From: Ciona savignyi
Lineage: Eukaryota; Chordata; Ascidiacea; Phlebobranchia; Cionidae
NCBI GenBank assembly: GCA_000149265.1
Contig: CH000071.1
Span: 43,969 to 107,968 of the forward strand
Direction of reading: 5' to 3'
DNA length: 64,000 bases
Under the pieces are notes generated by a model. The model did no database searches. It worked only from the letters and a program-made list of their open reading frames with translations, and had not been told where the DNA came from. Positions 1 to 13,600 of this stretch are shown here, piece by piece. The position numbers were made by a program, and so were the translations under genes. Each line of letters begins with the position of its first letter. Position 1 is the stretch's first letter.

Positions 1-3000
1 CGATGAAATCGAAATGCTTCTTTTAACTTGATTTTTAATTTCTTTTTACCCAAAGAAGGTTTCAACCCATAAGCTCGACCCTGCATATATTTATTGTAGT
101 ATTTTTCGGACCACAATAAAATCAGCATTTAATAAAAAAAGGAAAAAAGGAACCGGAGCTAGCAAAAGACCAAAAGTTATGTTTTCAAGTAATTTTTTTT
201 AAGTTGGCACCAAAGGTGCTGAAATAATAACATCAGATACAAAAAGATTTGCTCTATTATAGGAAAGTGTTTTTGCATAAAAATATACAAATAGTCAAAA
301 TACTGCATATTATCCCTAGGATTTGGAAAACATTAGATAGTTCGGGGGGTTGAAAAATAGAAACTTGCTTTGTGTTTTGAACAACAGACTAGAGCTACTT
401 GAAACGAAGCCATTTTCTCTTCACAGTAATAAGAAAAAAATGTAAAAATATTATAAACTTAAAATATAATATGCTATTTGGCTTTGTAAATAAAGATGTC
501 AGCAGTTATGGTTTGTTATTGTAGCATACTACTAACCTTTCTTATTATATCAGGAGTATCCATATCGCTAAAATTAGCCATTGGCGTGATAGGCACCACC
601 GGTTTCGACTTTTCTTTTCGCCGTCTGGGTTTGGGGGTTACGAATTTCTCATTTTGTTCTGTTTCAACGTTACCAGTATCTTCAAATGCGGCGAAAACTG
701 CAGAATCGAACTCAAAGGTTTCATTGAAGGCTGGAGGTGAATTCGTTTCAGTGCCAGGAGTCTGAAATGGAACTGCTGGTGGGGATTCCCCATGGGACAT
801 TTCTGGGACTAAGGGACTTTGTTCTGATTTGTCAGGTTTATTAGGAGTTTCAACAATTTCTTCTGCGGATTTGTTGGTTTCATCCATCGCACCGATAATC
901 AACGAGTCAAAGGCGAAAGTGTGGTCAGAAGCAAGGCACACACTTGAAGTGTTGTTTCCCACATGAGATGAAAGTGGGCTAATCACTGAAATGTCTTTCT
1001 CATCCAGCGGACAAAGCAAGATGATCGGGTTCAGTGTCGAATCAAGTTTTGGGGTGCTGCCTGTCAATCTTAGAGATTTGCTGCGATTTCCGGCAATGGG
1101 GGTGAGTTGAATGGACTTTCGCTTTAGACGATTCACTCTTTTGACAAAAAAGGGACCAGATGATGAGTCATGCTCATTTTCATGATCATCAACAGAATTA
1201 GTTTTCTGCTTTTCTAAGCTCTCGTCAGTAATGATGACACTTTTATTCTCAATTTCAGTTCCCGATGTCTTTAAATCGTCACATGGTATAGGACAGTGAG
1301 GGGAGTAGAGGTTTAAACTTTTTCGTGACATTTTTGGAGTCACATTCTCAAACAAATCATCCTCGGAAAACATGTCAAGCGACTGACTCCTTTCACCATG
1401 AACACGATCTTGACTTCCATCATTTTGTACGAACTTAGCAACCGGGCTACTTTGACTTCGAGTTTCTAAATCCCCATTCTCCATATCTAGCGTATTTTCA
1501 AACCCGCCTTGAATTACTTCGTATTCAGAAGCATCAAACAACTTTTCGATTGAGTGAACTTCAGTTTCATTATCATCAGGGGACAAAATGACAGTTTTAT
1601 TTTCAACAGTCTTGCAATCTTCTTTTAACTGCATTTCCAACTTTTCGAGCAATTTTGATGGATCAGGTAAATCGCTTAACCCAGTGTAGATGAACTGTAG
1701 CAGCTCCATGAAGTCATCGCTGTTGCAATGGCTCAAATGACAAATGTCTTCACTGTTGCAGCAATCCTCAAGGATCTGTAATGTTTAAAGAATTATTTAA
1801 CCCAAGTGTAAATATGAACAGGATACTTATTTTCAGCTTCATGTAGTACAATGAAGTGTGGGCTTGCCCAAAGAAACATCAGAGCAGAAAGTGGCCCAGG
1901 TGATAATTTTACCTTTACTTTTGTGGTTATGATATTTTCCTTAACTACCAGGCCGGTTTTTAACCAGATATGCAACAGGACTTGGTTGAATTATGTGTCA
2001 ATTTAACAAACCTTTGGAAAAAATGATTTTCTGAGCCAAAAGAAGAAAATATATATAATTTGCTTTGTTTGTGACTTTAAAAAAAAAGTTTTATTTTTAA
2101 ATTATAGAATCCTACCTACAAGGGACCGGTTTTTAAGGACTGCTATGTGTAATATTCTCGAAGGGTCTTCAAGAATACAAAAGAACTTTGTTTACTTTTC
2201 TCCTTAATATCTCAAATGGTGAAAAATCTGTAAGTATTAATCCGCAAATGCTGTGAATTTAGCATTGCACTACAATATAAAAATGGCTACAACCTGTAAG
2301 CTGCCTCGTGCTAGCTGAGGAAAATGTAAGCAGCAAACAAATTGAAACACCCACATACACCAAACACTGCAAACCAGATATTCTGCTATTGGTACGCAGG
2401 TGCGAAACTCACTTTGAGTAGTCCAGGAGCTCTACAGAACAGAACACAGCGATGGACATGAACATTCACGTGTTCAGAACCCTTTGGAAGCACCACCGTC
2501 ATGTCACTGTATTTGACATTGTTCAATAAACCACCCATAGCATTGCTAAGCCCCATAAGCTGGTTGTATGATGGACTTTCACAAGTTTTATCATCATCTT
2601 GGGCAGAATGGCTGGGCAGGTGTTCAAAAACCAAATCTATTGGAACGTTTTCTTTATCTGGATCTGCACTGTCCTCTCTTGGTTCCTGAAAGTAATACAA
2701 CTTTTTGTTTTTTTAACATTGTAAATTTAAATTTAAAAACATTATGGATCATGAAAGTAAGTTAAAAGTATTTAATGTAAAAAGGGCACTATCCCAATAT
2801 AAAATGGATTATAGTAAATGAGAGAATAGTATCTGTGCTATAACCTGATGCTAGCTAGTCTTTGTCTCCTTTTATTTAATTAGGGAGGCACTGATTGTAC
2901 CCACTGGAATTTGTATGGACAAGAAAGAAAGAAAGAAATGTCCTTGATGATGATTTAGGAAACATATACAACACACTGCAACAGCCCTTGAACCAAACTA

Positions 3001-6000
3001 TATGCACAAGGTAGTCTGAAGAATTTCTCTGTATTAACATCCTTCATTATCTGATCCACATGAAAACAGCAGGACTTCCCTATTATTAAGTCTAGCTCCG
3101 ACACAGGTGCTCATTTACTTGTGTAATCTAATACCACCCTTTGCCTGAACCCAGTGGAATAATGAGTTGTACTAAAACTGAAGGAATGTACTTCATATAC
3201 AACATACTGCATGAGCTCTTGTAACCTAAGGATGGGCACGAGGTAATCTGATGAATATCCTGGTTAAAAAATGCCCCTTTTATTCCATTTAAGTGAATAA
3301 AACATAAAGTCATATATTCTATCTGAGTGTCCTATATTATTTGACCTGAGGTTTTTAAAATCAGAACCCAATCCACAATATACCACCATTAAATATAAAA
3401 TTGATCACATTTCTATCCACAATTTACAAATTACCTTATTTTCTGCATACGGTGAAACAAAGACCTCATTCGCCACATCAGTGTGTGGAGGTGATGACAT
3501 GATTTCTTCTGATTCTGATCGCTGTAAAGACTTTGTTAAAAAAATTTAATCTTTGGGACAAAGAATTTTCGGTGGAAAGGAATAAAAATGCATTGAAGAT
3601 CATTTTAATAATTTGTCAACTGTCAGACAAGAAGGATATAATAGTTTTATACCAGAAAAATGTGAACCTACATAATTTTAAAATTAAAACAAATTCAAAC
3701 AAATACTTTTCCATCATCTTCAAAATTAGTTTCAGTCAGATGATCATCTACAGTTTCAATTGTTTCCGATTCATTGACATTTTCACAAGTTTTTATGTCC
3801 TGATAAACAAAGATGATTTAGGGAAAACTCCAAACCAACACGCTCAGTATATTCTATCGTAGTATGTTACATTTTGTTAGAGGATACTGTATCAAAACAT
3901 GCACTGATTTAAATGTAGGTTTAAATAGATAGGTTTTAAACATTCATGACATGGATGATGGGCTTCTGTTGCTTGCTAGTGTGTATGGGTAGAAATAAAG
4001 TAATACATAGTTTAGATAGTTATATATGGATGATCCATCCAATCTTTGTGTAATTAAAAAGGATAAGATACTGAATGGTATTAACCAAAACCGAAAAGAA
4101 AGGATACAAGAAGGTCACACTATTTAACACTAAATTGTAGGATTTTTGCTAAAAATGAAAATAAATAACAAATAAAACGCGTTTATACCATCACAACAGG
4201 AGTTTCAATGGAAGGAGCATTAACACTTTCGATAATATCAGCATCAACAAGCACATCAGAAGTGTCGAACTGTGAGAGCAAGCCAGATACTTTGTAATTA
4301 TCCCTTGTTAGAATGTTCCCCCCTGTCAAGCCCCATTTGCTGCTGCTGGGGTTTGAGAATTTGCTTGTCTTTCCAAGTTGTGGGGATGTAAGTGTTTTAG
4401 GCACCTATAAAAACAACAACGAATGTATTGAGCCAAAATTATCACAATGTTTATCAGTTTTTATTACTGCCTCCACATCTTTTTAAGTCAAATTTGTTGT
4501 ATTTTGTCGTTTCTGTAAGTTCTTTATTTTATTTAACTAGTTTATGCTGATAAAGTAATTTTTTCAGGACATAGTTTTAGTGACTAAACTTTGGTTAGAA
4601 TTTAACCTAAAAAATAATGCTGAGAATTAATTAAAGTTAAACCTTACAATACGAAAGAATATTCTATGTTTTGTAATATATCATTTGGAATGAATAAAAC
4701 TTAGGTTACAAGAATTCTTATGTGTTAACCATATGGTATATGCATGTGGTTAAGTAAAAATATATACGTAGGTGGTTAAGTAGAAATATATGCGTGGGTG
4801 GTTAAGCAAAAATATATGTAAGTGATTGAGTAAAAATATATGCAGCTGGTTAAGTAAAAATATATGTAGGTGGTTAAGTAAAAACATATGCAGGTGGTTA
4901 AGTAAAAACATATGCAGGTGGATAAGTAAAAATATATGTAGGTGGTTAAGTAAAAACATATGCAGGTGGTTAAGTAAAAATATATGTAGGTGGTTAAGTA
5001 AAAACATATGCAGGTGGTTAAGTAAAAACATATGCAGGTGGTTAAGTAAAAATATATGTAGGTGGTTAAGTAAAAACATATGCAGGTGGTTAAGTAAAAA
5101 TATATGTAGGTGGTTAAGTAAAAATATATGTAGGTGGTTAAGTAAAAATATATGCAGGTGGTTAAGTAAAAATATATGTAGGTGGTTAAGCAAAAATATA
5201 TGTAAGTGATTGAGTAAAAATATATATAGGTGGTTAAGTAAAAATATATATAGTTGGTTAAGTAAAAATATATGCAGGTTGTTAGGTAAAAATATTTGCA
5301 GGTGGCTATGTAAAAATATATGCATGTGGTTAAGTAAAAATATATGCAGGTGGTTAAGTAAAAATATATGCAGGTGGTTATGTAAAAATATATGCATGTG
5401 GTTAAGTAAAAACATATGCAGGTGGTTAAGTAAAAGTATATGCAGGTGGTTATGTAAAAATATATGCAGGTGGTTATGTAAAAATATATGCATGTGGTTA
5501 AGTAAAAACATATGCAGGTGGTTAAGTAAAAGTATATGCAGGTGGTTATGTAAAAATATATGCAGGTGGTTATGTAAAAATATATGCAGGTGGTTAAGTA
5601 AAAGTATATGCAGGTGGTTATGTAAAAATATATGCATGTGGTTAAGTAAAAGTATATGCAGGTGGTTAAGTAAAAATATATGCAGGTGGTTAAGTAAAAA
5701 TATATGCATGTGGTTATGTTAAAATATATGCAGGTGGTTAAGTAAAAACATATGCAGGTGGTTAAGTAAAAACATATGCAGGTGGTTAAGTAAAAATATA
5801 TGTAGGTGGTTAAGTAAAAACATATGCAGGTGGTTAAGTAAAAATATATGCATGTGGTTAAGTAAAAATATATGCATGTGGTTAAGTAAAAATATATGCA
5901 GGTGGTTAAGTAAAAATATATGCAGGTGGTTAAGTAAAAATATATGCATGTGGTTAAGTAAAAATATATGCATGTGGTTAAGTAAAAATATATGCAGGTG

Positions 6001-9000
6001 GTTAAGTAAAAATATATGCAGGTGGTTAAGTAAAAATATATGCATGTGGTTAAGTAAAAATATATGCAGGTGGTTATGTAAAAATATATGCATGTGGTTA
6101 AGTAAAAATATATGCAGGTGGTTAAGTAAAAATATATGCAGGTGGTTAAGTAAAAATATATGCGGATGGTTAAGTAAAAATCATGCAGCACCAATGTTTG
6201 CTTAAAAACAACCTAATGTTGACAATTAATCAGGCACAGTTCACTGTAATATTAGACCAGTGGTTCTTTAACTTGTTGGAGGTACCAAACCCTGCAAGTT
6301 TTATGCGGGCATTTACCGAACCCTTCGTTGAAATTCAACATATATCTGTAAAAAAACTCGAGCCTAAAGTGAACTTATCCTAATCTCCGCTGAACCCCTG
6401 ATACTGACTCATCGAACCCCTGGGGTTCGATCGAACCCAGTTTAAGAACCACTGCATTAGACTTTTAATATTTTTTTAGTAAAATTACTCGATTGCCCTC
6501 AGCATAGTGTGCAGGCATTTTGGTTTGAAGCGTTGCACAACTGTGCTGTGTTTTGTGTAAAATGTAGTAAACTGTTCGGAGAACAAATACTACCATGTAA
6601 CTTCACAGTACAACATATACCGAAGACCCTACATAAGTATGAAGTTCATATTTTTTTGATCTTCATGCAAATGTTCAACTAGCATTCACTATTCCTGTGA
6701 ATGTCTAATTACACACAATACATTTACTAAACTATTAATTACTTAAATACTCAATATTCTATTTTCAGTTAACCTTAAATGCTTGGTCATTGCTATCTTC
6801 TGCCTTGGCATCGATGCCACAATCCTCTGTATCTAAAGGAACCTGAAGCTTTGCATCCGGAATATCATTCATCTGAAATGGATCTAGGTTGTCAGATACC
6901 TCAGTGTTTCCAGCAGTTTTGACCGATTTCCATTTTGGAGTTGGTAACACTGGAGTTGAGGACACTTCTGTGTCTTCTTCAGATTTATTGCCTGAAAAGA
7001 ATATTTTTAAATAAACATTTTTGAGCACACTTTAAGAAATGTACCTGTATTATAATAATCTTGTGCAAACGCAGACATGGCTCGATACGTATGGAAAGCA
7101 AAGATATTCGAAATTATCTGATGTTTTATATAATCAAATGCCTTGTAAATAGTATATCATATGTTGCTTGTGGGGAGACTAAATATTAATGTACTAAATT
7201 GTAAAACGGCCTGAAACTTGAAAAACAAAGACCCAGCATACTACAGCACAAAAAAACATTTTGATTATTTTTTGTACACTTAAAAAAGTTAACTTTTGTT
7301 CGTTTGAACAGTTCTTTTTGTTCTTACAGTAAACTCTGCCAGGGCTACAAAGTAAGCCAACAAACCTGGTTCCGACCCAACAGTCATCACCAACTGAGCA
7401 GCTCTTGCATCCAGTGCAGCTTTCCGAGACTGCATACTCATTTCTAACATGGCTGGTATGGGGATTTCCTTTTTCCTGTTACAAATGTGACGTAAGTTGT
7501 ATTCCACCCTGGTTTTGTGCGTTCTTGGGTAAGACAATGAACTTGCATTTTTAACATAATTATTCATGGGTTTTACGACAATGTCCAATTTTTATCGAAG
7601 TTACTTTATTCATAATTTGCACCATGATGAGCGCTTTCATTGATTTTAAAGTTTGTATGATTTTGTGAAAATTGTATAATTTCGAACACATTTTTTAACA
7701 AACAAAAACAAAAAACGACAAAAACTACTTCAACATATTGAAAACCACAATGGTTTATTAAATTTGAGCTACAAAAAACATTGAACCTGCTCCAACAATC
7801 AAATTTTTTTAGAGCATTTTGATTTTTAGAGCAGCTCTGACAATCAACAATTGTTTAAGAGCATGAAGTATTTTTAATCAGACAAACGTCAAGTTTTACA
7901 AATGTACCCGTTATACCCTTCTTGTTGTATAAAAATGAGCATTACATAAATCCCATTTACTCTTAGATTATTAAGAACAGCAAACTGATAAAAGCCAGTT
8001 TATGTCATTACTTTGCTCGTGCCATTTTCTTCTTTGCTTTTTGTACTTCTATTTCCGACTTCGACAACGCTTTTGCCACCTACACAGAATCAAAAAAAAG
8101 ATATATTTCTGTGGCAGCAAGTGGTATGTGCATTTGTTCGAAATTTAGATCTATTTTTGTTTATGTTAAATATCATGGAAAAAATGTATGTTATTATCTA
8201 AGCGTTAAGGAAAGTCAAATGTTATCACATTTAAAACTGGTTCTAGTCGTCATAACTTTGCTCATGCTTGGCCTATTACAAAAAGGAATGATTGGAACAT
8301 ATTTAAGGAGACTAACTCAAGCATTTAGCTGTACCATCAGAGTTGGAACTTTACATTTCATACCTGAATCAATTCTTCATCTTCACTTTTCGGATTATTC
8401 AATTTGCGTCTTCTTTTGGGCTTTGTTGTAGTTGCCAAAAACTCGTTCTTTTTATAAATATATTTTAAAAAAATCACAATTAAAAACCAAAAAGTCTTAT
8501 TCAATTATTTTTTTAAGATTGTGGTGTAGAAAAGAAGAATTCAAAAACTAACAATTTGGCAATAAATCAGAGTTACTATATTAAGCTGTATAAGCTATAA
8601 TATTAAAAAATCTCTTCTACTTTAAACTATGGCAATTCTAGGGCAGTCATTTTTCAGGATATTTAAAATGGATTAAATAAACAAATCAAAAATCTTACAA
8701 CTCTTTAAGTTTAACACATATATCTTACCAATGTCAGTGTTCCATCTTTGTTGGGGCATGACTTCATGTGCACCTTTAAGCCGCGCTGAGATTTAAAATT
8801 CTTGCCACATTTCAAACATGATGGCTGATCGTCTGCACTGTACTTTCTCTCTTGCGCAGCTTTCAGCTTGATTGGACTTTTACGAGTCACTCGGTCACAT
8901 GACTGGCTGTCTAGGCACCTGAAAAATGAATACATGAGATGGTATGGCTTAGCACAGAAAAGTGAAATGATAATTATAAGATTACACTGTCAGTTAACTG

Positions 9001-10692
9001 CAGGTTGAGCTCTTGCCGCCTGCCTAACTGTGTGTGAAACATTGTATTGTAAATGAATATTATACAAAATTTGCATTTGTATTTGAACTGACATTCTAGA
9101 TTGTACTTGGGTTATGAGTCATTGTAACTATATGTTTACCTGTTAACATGATGCTGCCTCGTAGAAGCATTAAAATGAGTAATATCAATACTGCAAGTTG
9201 GACAGTAGGATCTTTGCGGTGATGCGTTGTTTGAGCCACTAGTGCCTTGTTCAGATTTAAAGTAGGAAGATGTTACCTACATTAAAAAAAATATAAAATT
9301 AATCAAACTAACAAAACTAAGGCTCTCCATGTTAGATTGAGGTTTTTTAGGTTATATATTACAGTACTTGTGTTAACCATGTATAGATCTTTAATATAAC
9401 ATATTTACTTGTCAAATTACTATACTTTGACAGTTGTTGCCACATAGCTATTGCAGGGCATTAAGGCTATAACAAAGTCATTACTTTAGCTGTTGTTTAA
9501 CTCATTAATACACTTAAAGTAAAATACTGTGTGTCTGTTAACTGTCTGTCCAAGAATATAACCGGTTAGAAAGTGTATATTATCGGTCGATCACCTTTAG
9601 GCTAAAAGATTATCAATAAAGTTAACTAAAGCTTTTAATAAACAAACATTACAATTATTATATTAACACAGCGTTTTCCAACCTTTTTTGGTCGCGGACT
9701 ATTTCCTTACCAGCGAAAGTCTTTGCGGACTCAAAGTGCATCAATTTTCAATAAGCGTAAGTCAAAAGTGTAGCGTAATTGGACTATGTGAATACGATAC
9801 ATTACTTCAAACTTAAAATTACCTTGAGTTACAATGTCTCGTTGATAAAAACATATCACTGCTGTTTATAACAATAAAGCAAATAAAAGTTTTGCAAATT
9901 GTTGATGTGCTTGCGGACTCATTTAAACCTTCCACGGACTCATTTGAGACCGCGGACTTGGGTTCGGAAACACTGTATTAACAAGTAAAATACCATATCA
10001 TATAATGGTAAATATTGGTTTTAAACCTTTTCTTTCATGATCGCTTTTGCCACTTCAACATTTTCTTTCTCACATTCTTTAGTGTGGGTTTTAAACTCCG
10101 CCTTAGAAATAAAAGTCTTGCCACAGGTAGGACAGTTTCGATCTGATGCTGATGCAAAGCGGTTGCGGAAACAAGTCTTAAAATGGTCTTGGCAATTTCT
10201 TTTTTCGATCTTCTTTCCACAGATGGTACAGAGACCTCCAGGAGAGAAGCACAGAGCATCAAGGGATTGAGGATCAGGGTGATCCTGCACTGTACCAGAG
10301 TTACAATTTTTAGGTGAAGACTCAACTTTAGATTTTTTCTTTTCATCTTCAGTATCTACACACTGATTATTTACCACATCTTCGTAAGGCTGCACTGGGA
10401 CATTTATGTTCACGCTTTGTTTTTCATGTTCGATGCCAGACGAGAAATTTTCATTTTCAACAAAATTTTCAATCTCATCAACCTCATCCAATGTGTCATT
10501 TGATATTTTGTTAGGTAAAATTTCATTTTTAGTATTGATCTTCTTAATTTCGAGTTTTAATCTATTATATGACTGGCGCGCATTTTGTTCGGAAGAAAGC
10601 ACAGGCTGTGAAATACAGTTGCGGCTTTCCGGCCTCTTGGGTGCTCTTTTCTTTAGTTGTGGAAGTTGAAAAGCTTCTAATGAGTCGTCCAT
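1..10692 (-). CDS. SLX4: SLX4-like structure-specific endonuclease scaffold (3' end outside window)
   Basis: SLX4 is the nuclear scaffold that holds the SLX1, XPF and MUS81 nucleases for crosslink repair and Holliday-junction processing. Exons on the minus strand: 10027-10692, 9140-9276, 8729-8918, 8364-8447, 8012-8079, 7366-7475, 6774-6991, 4189-4404, 3707-3799, 3435-3521, 2413-2685, 537-1775, 1-80. Phases are consistent across all of them, giving at least 1153 residues. Seen in order: four C2HC (UBZ4-like) fingers, at residues about 155-174 and 187-207, one split over exons 2/3 (CPTC...HVNRC), and one in exon 3 (CLKCGKNF...KSC); a charged middle; a BTB segment (YSDMTVVLPKG...HRCVLF, then FMELLQFIYTGL) in exons 11-12; and a SAP-like segment (TPMANFSDMDTP then YGLKPSLGKKK) split over exons 12/13. 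The finger, BTB and SAP order is diagnostic of SLX4. The C-terminal SLX1-binding domain would lie beyond base 1. Start is the first ATG of exon 1. Confidence 0.88.
2880..3315 (+). repeat. Two degraded copies of the SINE tail in an SLX4 intron
   Basis: Around 2880-3080 and 3085-3315 the sequence repeats the hallmark order of the window's SINE family: 'tgcctgaacccagtggaataatg', 'atacaacatactgcatgagc', 'gggcacgaggtaatctgatgaat', and near the end a remnant of the terminal 'aaaacat' segment. The tRNA-like head is missing or unrecognisable. Both are old and heavily mutated. Confidence 0.6.
4738..6186. repeat. 24-bp minisatellite array in an SLX4 intron (~60 units)
   Basis: About 60 head-to-tail copies of a 24-bp unit (GGTTAAGTAAAAATATATGC plus AGGT) fill most of the intron between SLX4 exons 6774-6991 and 4189-4404. 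Variant units (AAGTA/ATGTA, ATATATG/ACATATG/AGTATATG, GCAGG/GCATG/GTAGG) form patterns. A four-unit, 96-bp block at 5377-5472 is repeated at 5473-5568. A rare variant pair (GTTAAGCAAAA...AAGTGATTGAG) occurs at 4801 and again at 5185, 384 bp or 16 units later. Because 24 is a multiple of 3 and the unit lacks stops in several frames, long reading frames on both strands are by-products and not genes. Confidence 0.97.
6258..6454. mobile_element. Short hAT-like MITE in SLX4 intron
   Basis: A 197-bp element with inverted ends (CAGTGGTTCTTTAACT on the left, AGTTTAAGAACCACTG on the right) and internal GAACCCC/GGGGTTCGATCG palindromic motifs. It is flanked by 8-bp near-identical duplications, tattagac at 6250-6257 and cattagac at 6455-6462. 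An 8-bp target duplication with CAG...CTG ends is typical of non-autonomous hAT elements. No coding content. Confidence 0.85.
9669..9975. mobile_element. hAT-like MITE in SLX4 intron 1, perfect 8-bp target duplication
   Basis: A 307-bp element beginning CAGCGTTTTCCAACC and ending GGTTCGGAAACACTG. The exact octamer tattaaca flanks it at 9661-9668 and 9976-9983. The interior repeats a 'gcggactc' theme. It has no transposase and was presumably mobilised in trans by a hAT transposase. It lies between SLX4 exons 1 and 2. Confidence 0.9.
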
Positions 10693-13600
10693 GGTTATTC
10701 TTTAATGCTATTATATGTTAGGTACTTTCCCTTGAGGGTGTAATGCTAATCAAGTCTAAATTCGATAACTAAAAATTGTAACCGTAAATATTTTTCCGCT
10801 TTTATGGGGAATCCCCTTTGTTAAAACAAAACTCACATGGTTTTGGGGTCGATTTAAAATATGGCCAAGTTGTAGATTGTTGGACCACAGACTCATTTTT
10901 AAAACCAGTCATATTATGGCCGAGTGTGTCCTCAGGTAATGCAGTTGATCTAACTGAATGCATTTCTTAGATTGTTCTGCCGATTCGCTTAATCGGTAGG
11001 AGTGTTGGTGATCTGCGCTTATTGGACATAAACCAAACCAGACTTGGACAACTATAATTTTTTTTCTAATTTGATTATAAATCAAAGTTAAATTAGAATT
11101 AGAATTACTGAATTTGTAAAAAAAACTATTAAATTAAATTCCAAATTAGAAAGAAATATAATAAACGTCAAGTTTTATAGTTTATATCAAATCAGAGTTC
11201 ATTCTCATAAACAAAAAATTGCATATGTCTGTAGCCAAAAGGTTGAAGCTTTGAAACTGATCGCTAGCTAGTCAGTTGTATCCAAGGGAATAGCACTTAA
11301 TGGACATTGCCTGCGTATGAACCTCAGCGGCTTAATGGGTTAGTTTAGAATATTTTTTAACGATGAAAACACGAAGCAGGGCCTTTGATACAAATTTAGA
11401 AAATGGGAAAAAACGGCAAAATGGCAGTCGTTAGAACACGTCTAAAAACCAATAAATTCTTAAGTTCCGGTACAATTAGACGTGGCCGCTAAACCCACAT
11501 AAAAATAAATGTCTATAAAAAAATTACACTAAGCCTCGAAGAAAAGTGGTGTGCGGTAAAGCGATCACTGCAATGGGGAAGCCGGGTTTAGAAGAAGGGG
11601 TGGAAAAAGAAAAAAAACAAAAATATAACTAAAAAATTTTAAGTGCAACACTTACCAAGGCATTTAAAAGTAAATTAGGTAAAAATAAAAAAATAAATAT
11701 ATAAATAAATAATTAAAATTAAGTAGAATTTTTTTTGTACAAAACAATATTGCACTTTATAATTAATTGGCAAATACTACCTAACCAACAAAACTAATCA
11801 AAAATAAAAGATCTCTAATTAATCTAATTTGACAACTAGAATCTAGTTGTCCAAGTACAACCAAGCTGATTAATACATTATTTTAAAATTGAAAGAACGT
11901 TTGATTAATATACAATACATCCAATATAAAATATGTTATGTACTATCCGAATCCTGTTTTTCATTCAGCAACATTAAAATGTGAATATAGACAATTGTAC
12001 ACTTAACCGGCACTAGGGTTTTCTTTACATTCTTTGAAAACAAAAATGTATAAATTCAGTGTGGGTTTTCCCATCCGCCATGAAAGAATGACACATTCAT
12101 TCACCCATAATCATACCTCGTTCCTAATTATAGCTATATGGTTTCAGCCCATTTTGAGATGACTTAATCCAATAAAGTTTCCATAATAAACAAGAGCTTA
12201 CTATCCCTGGGGAAGGTATTAAACAAACTATGTTATATTTAACACTGACGAACGCTGTATTACTACGTGCCCACAGACTGTTTGTTACTATAATTTTGAA
12301 CAAGCGAATATATCTGTCTGGGTCAAGGGTTCAGTGGTAGCGCACTGTATCATAGCTAGCAGGGTAAGTAATCCACAGTGGCGCATTAGGGGAAGGAACG
12401 GACAAGGCATGGTACAAATATTCTGTTCCCTTTTCTTTGCGTTGAACCTAATGTAGATTTTTACCTCTTTACCCCTTATTGATTTAAATTTAATATGCGC
12501 ATTCAAAGTGTGGCAAACTTCATGACACTATTAAGAAATAATTAACTCTACACTCCATCATAATAGTAGCTTTTTTGTATTATATCAGCATTATGAAAAG
12601 CAGAATCGAAACTATTTTTTACTAATAAAGACCCAAGACATTTTATTTAGTTCCCAGGGATATTAAAGATTAGTGCCTTGCTTCAAATATGTACGCCCGC
12701 CTATCAGCGTTAGAGTTAAAGCTACACTTCCACGTTAGCTGTATACGGTTGCCAGCAGTATTAGTTATAGTAGTCTATTAAAATCGATCTCACTTCTGGA
12801 GAATAGTTGATCGACTAGTTATAAATGAGTGTCAGTGAATACATTTTTTAGATAATATGTGGTTTCCTAAAAGATTTACTTGGCCGTACGCGAAACGCAT
12901 TAATTGAAATTAAGATGAGAAAAAAAATATTTTAAAAGTACAGCGTAGCCTATTACCTGCGAAACAAATTGTTTTGCGTTTATTTTATTGGACCCGTCAT
13001 TTAACAATTGATTTGTTTTCTTTCTTACGGCGAAGGAGCAATGCCGATTTAATACAGGTTTTGGCAAACGTATTGGCAAGTGCAACAGGAAAATGCTCCA
13101 GATCGAGCAGTTGAAGTCTTACAGGAAGCAAACAATTCAAACATTTCCCGAGATTCCGATTCTCTTGCAAAAAATTTCCACATTTTCAGTGCAAACTGTA
13201 ACCTGCGAATTGTGGTTCGGCGGTTTAAAATTCATTAAAATGTACTTGCGTTCTATAGTGGGCAACTCTTGGTTAAATAAACTTGCTTTTTACCTTCTTT
13301 GCACAAAAATGCATCGGGCTTAGAGTTCTTCTGCAATATCATACTTCACATTTCGAACCCGATTTATTTTAGTTGTGGCTTAAAAAATAAAAAGGTTACT
13401 CTTTAGATTGCCAAATTAAATTTTGACCTATCCTGAACTTCACCTAAGTTCATCTTTGGTAATACAATTACTTGCTACCCAAATGGGTCCTTGAGCAAGG
13501 TAGAAAAAATAGTGTCATTTTTAGGATAGAAATATAGTATCTATTGTATACAATAGATACTATATATAGCCTAAATATCTCATTATGGGAGCTCCGGTTA

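Noticed and set aside
4738..6186. CRISPR-like array of short repeats
   Set aside because: Units are contiguous with no unique spacers, and the DNA is eukaryotic.
4750..6205. Several very long reading frames (up to ~470 codons) on both strands with 8-residue repeats
   Set aside because: They are produced by the 24-bp minisatellite, whose length is a multiple of 3; both strands and several frames are open at once, and the array lies in an SLX4 intron.
12300..12420. tRNA-like stretch (gggttcagtggtagcgc)
   Set aside because: An A-box-like run without a matching B box or cloverleaf arms; at best a SINE head fragment.
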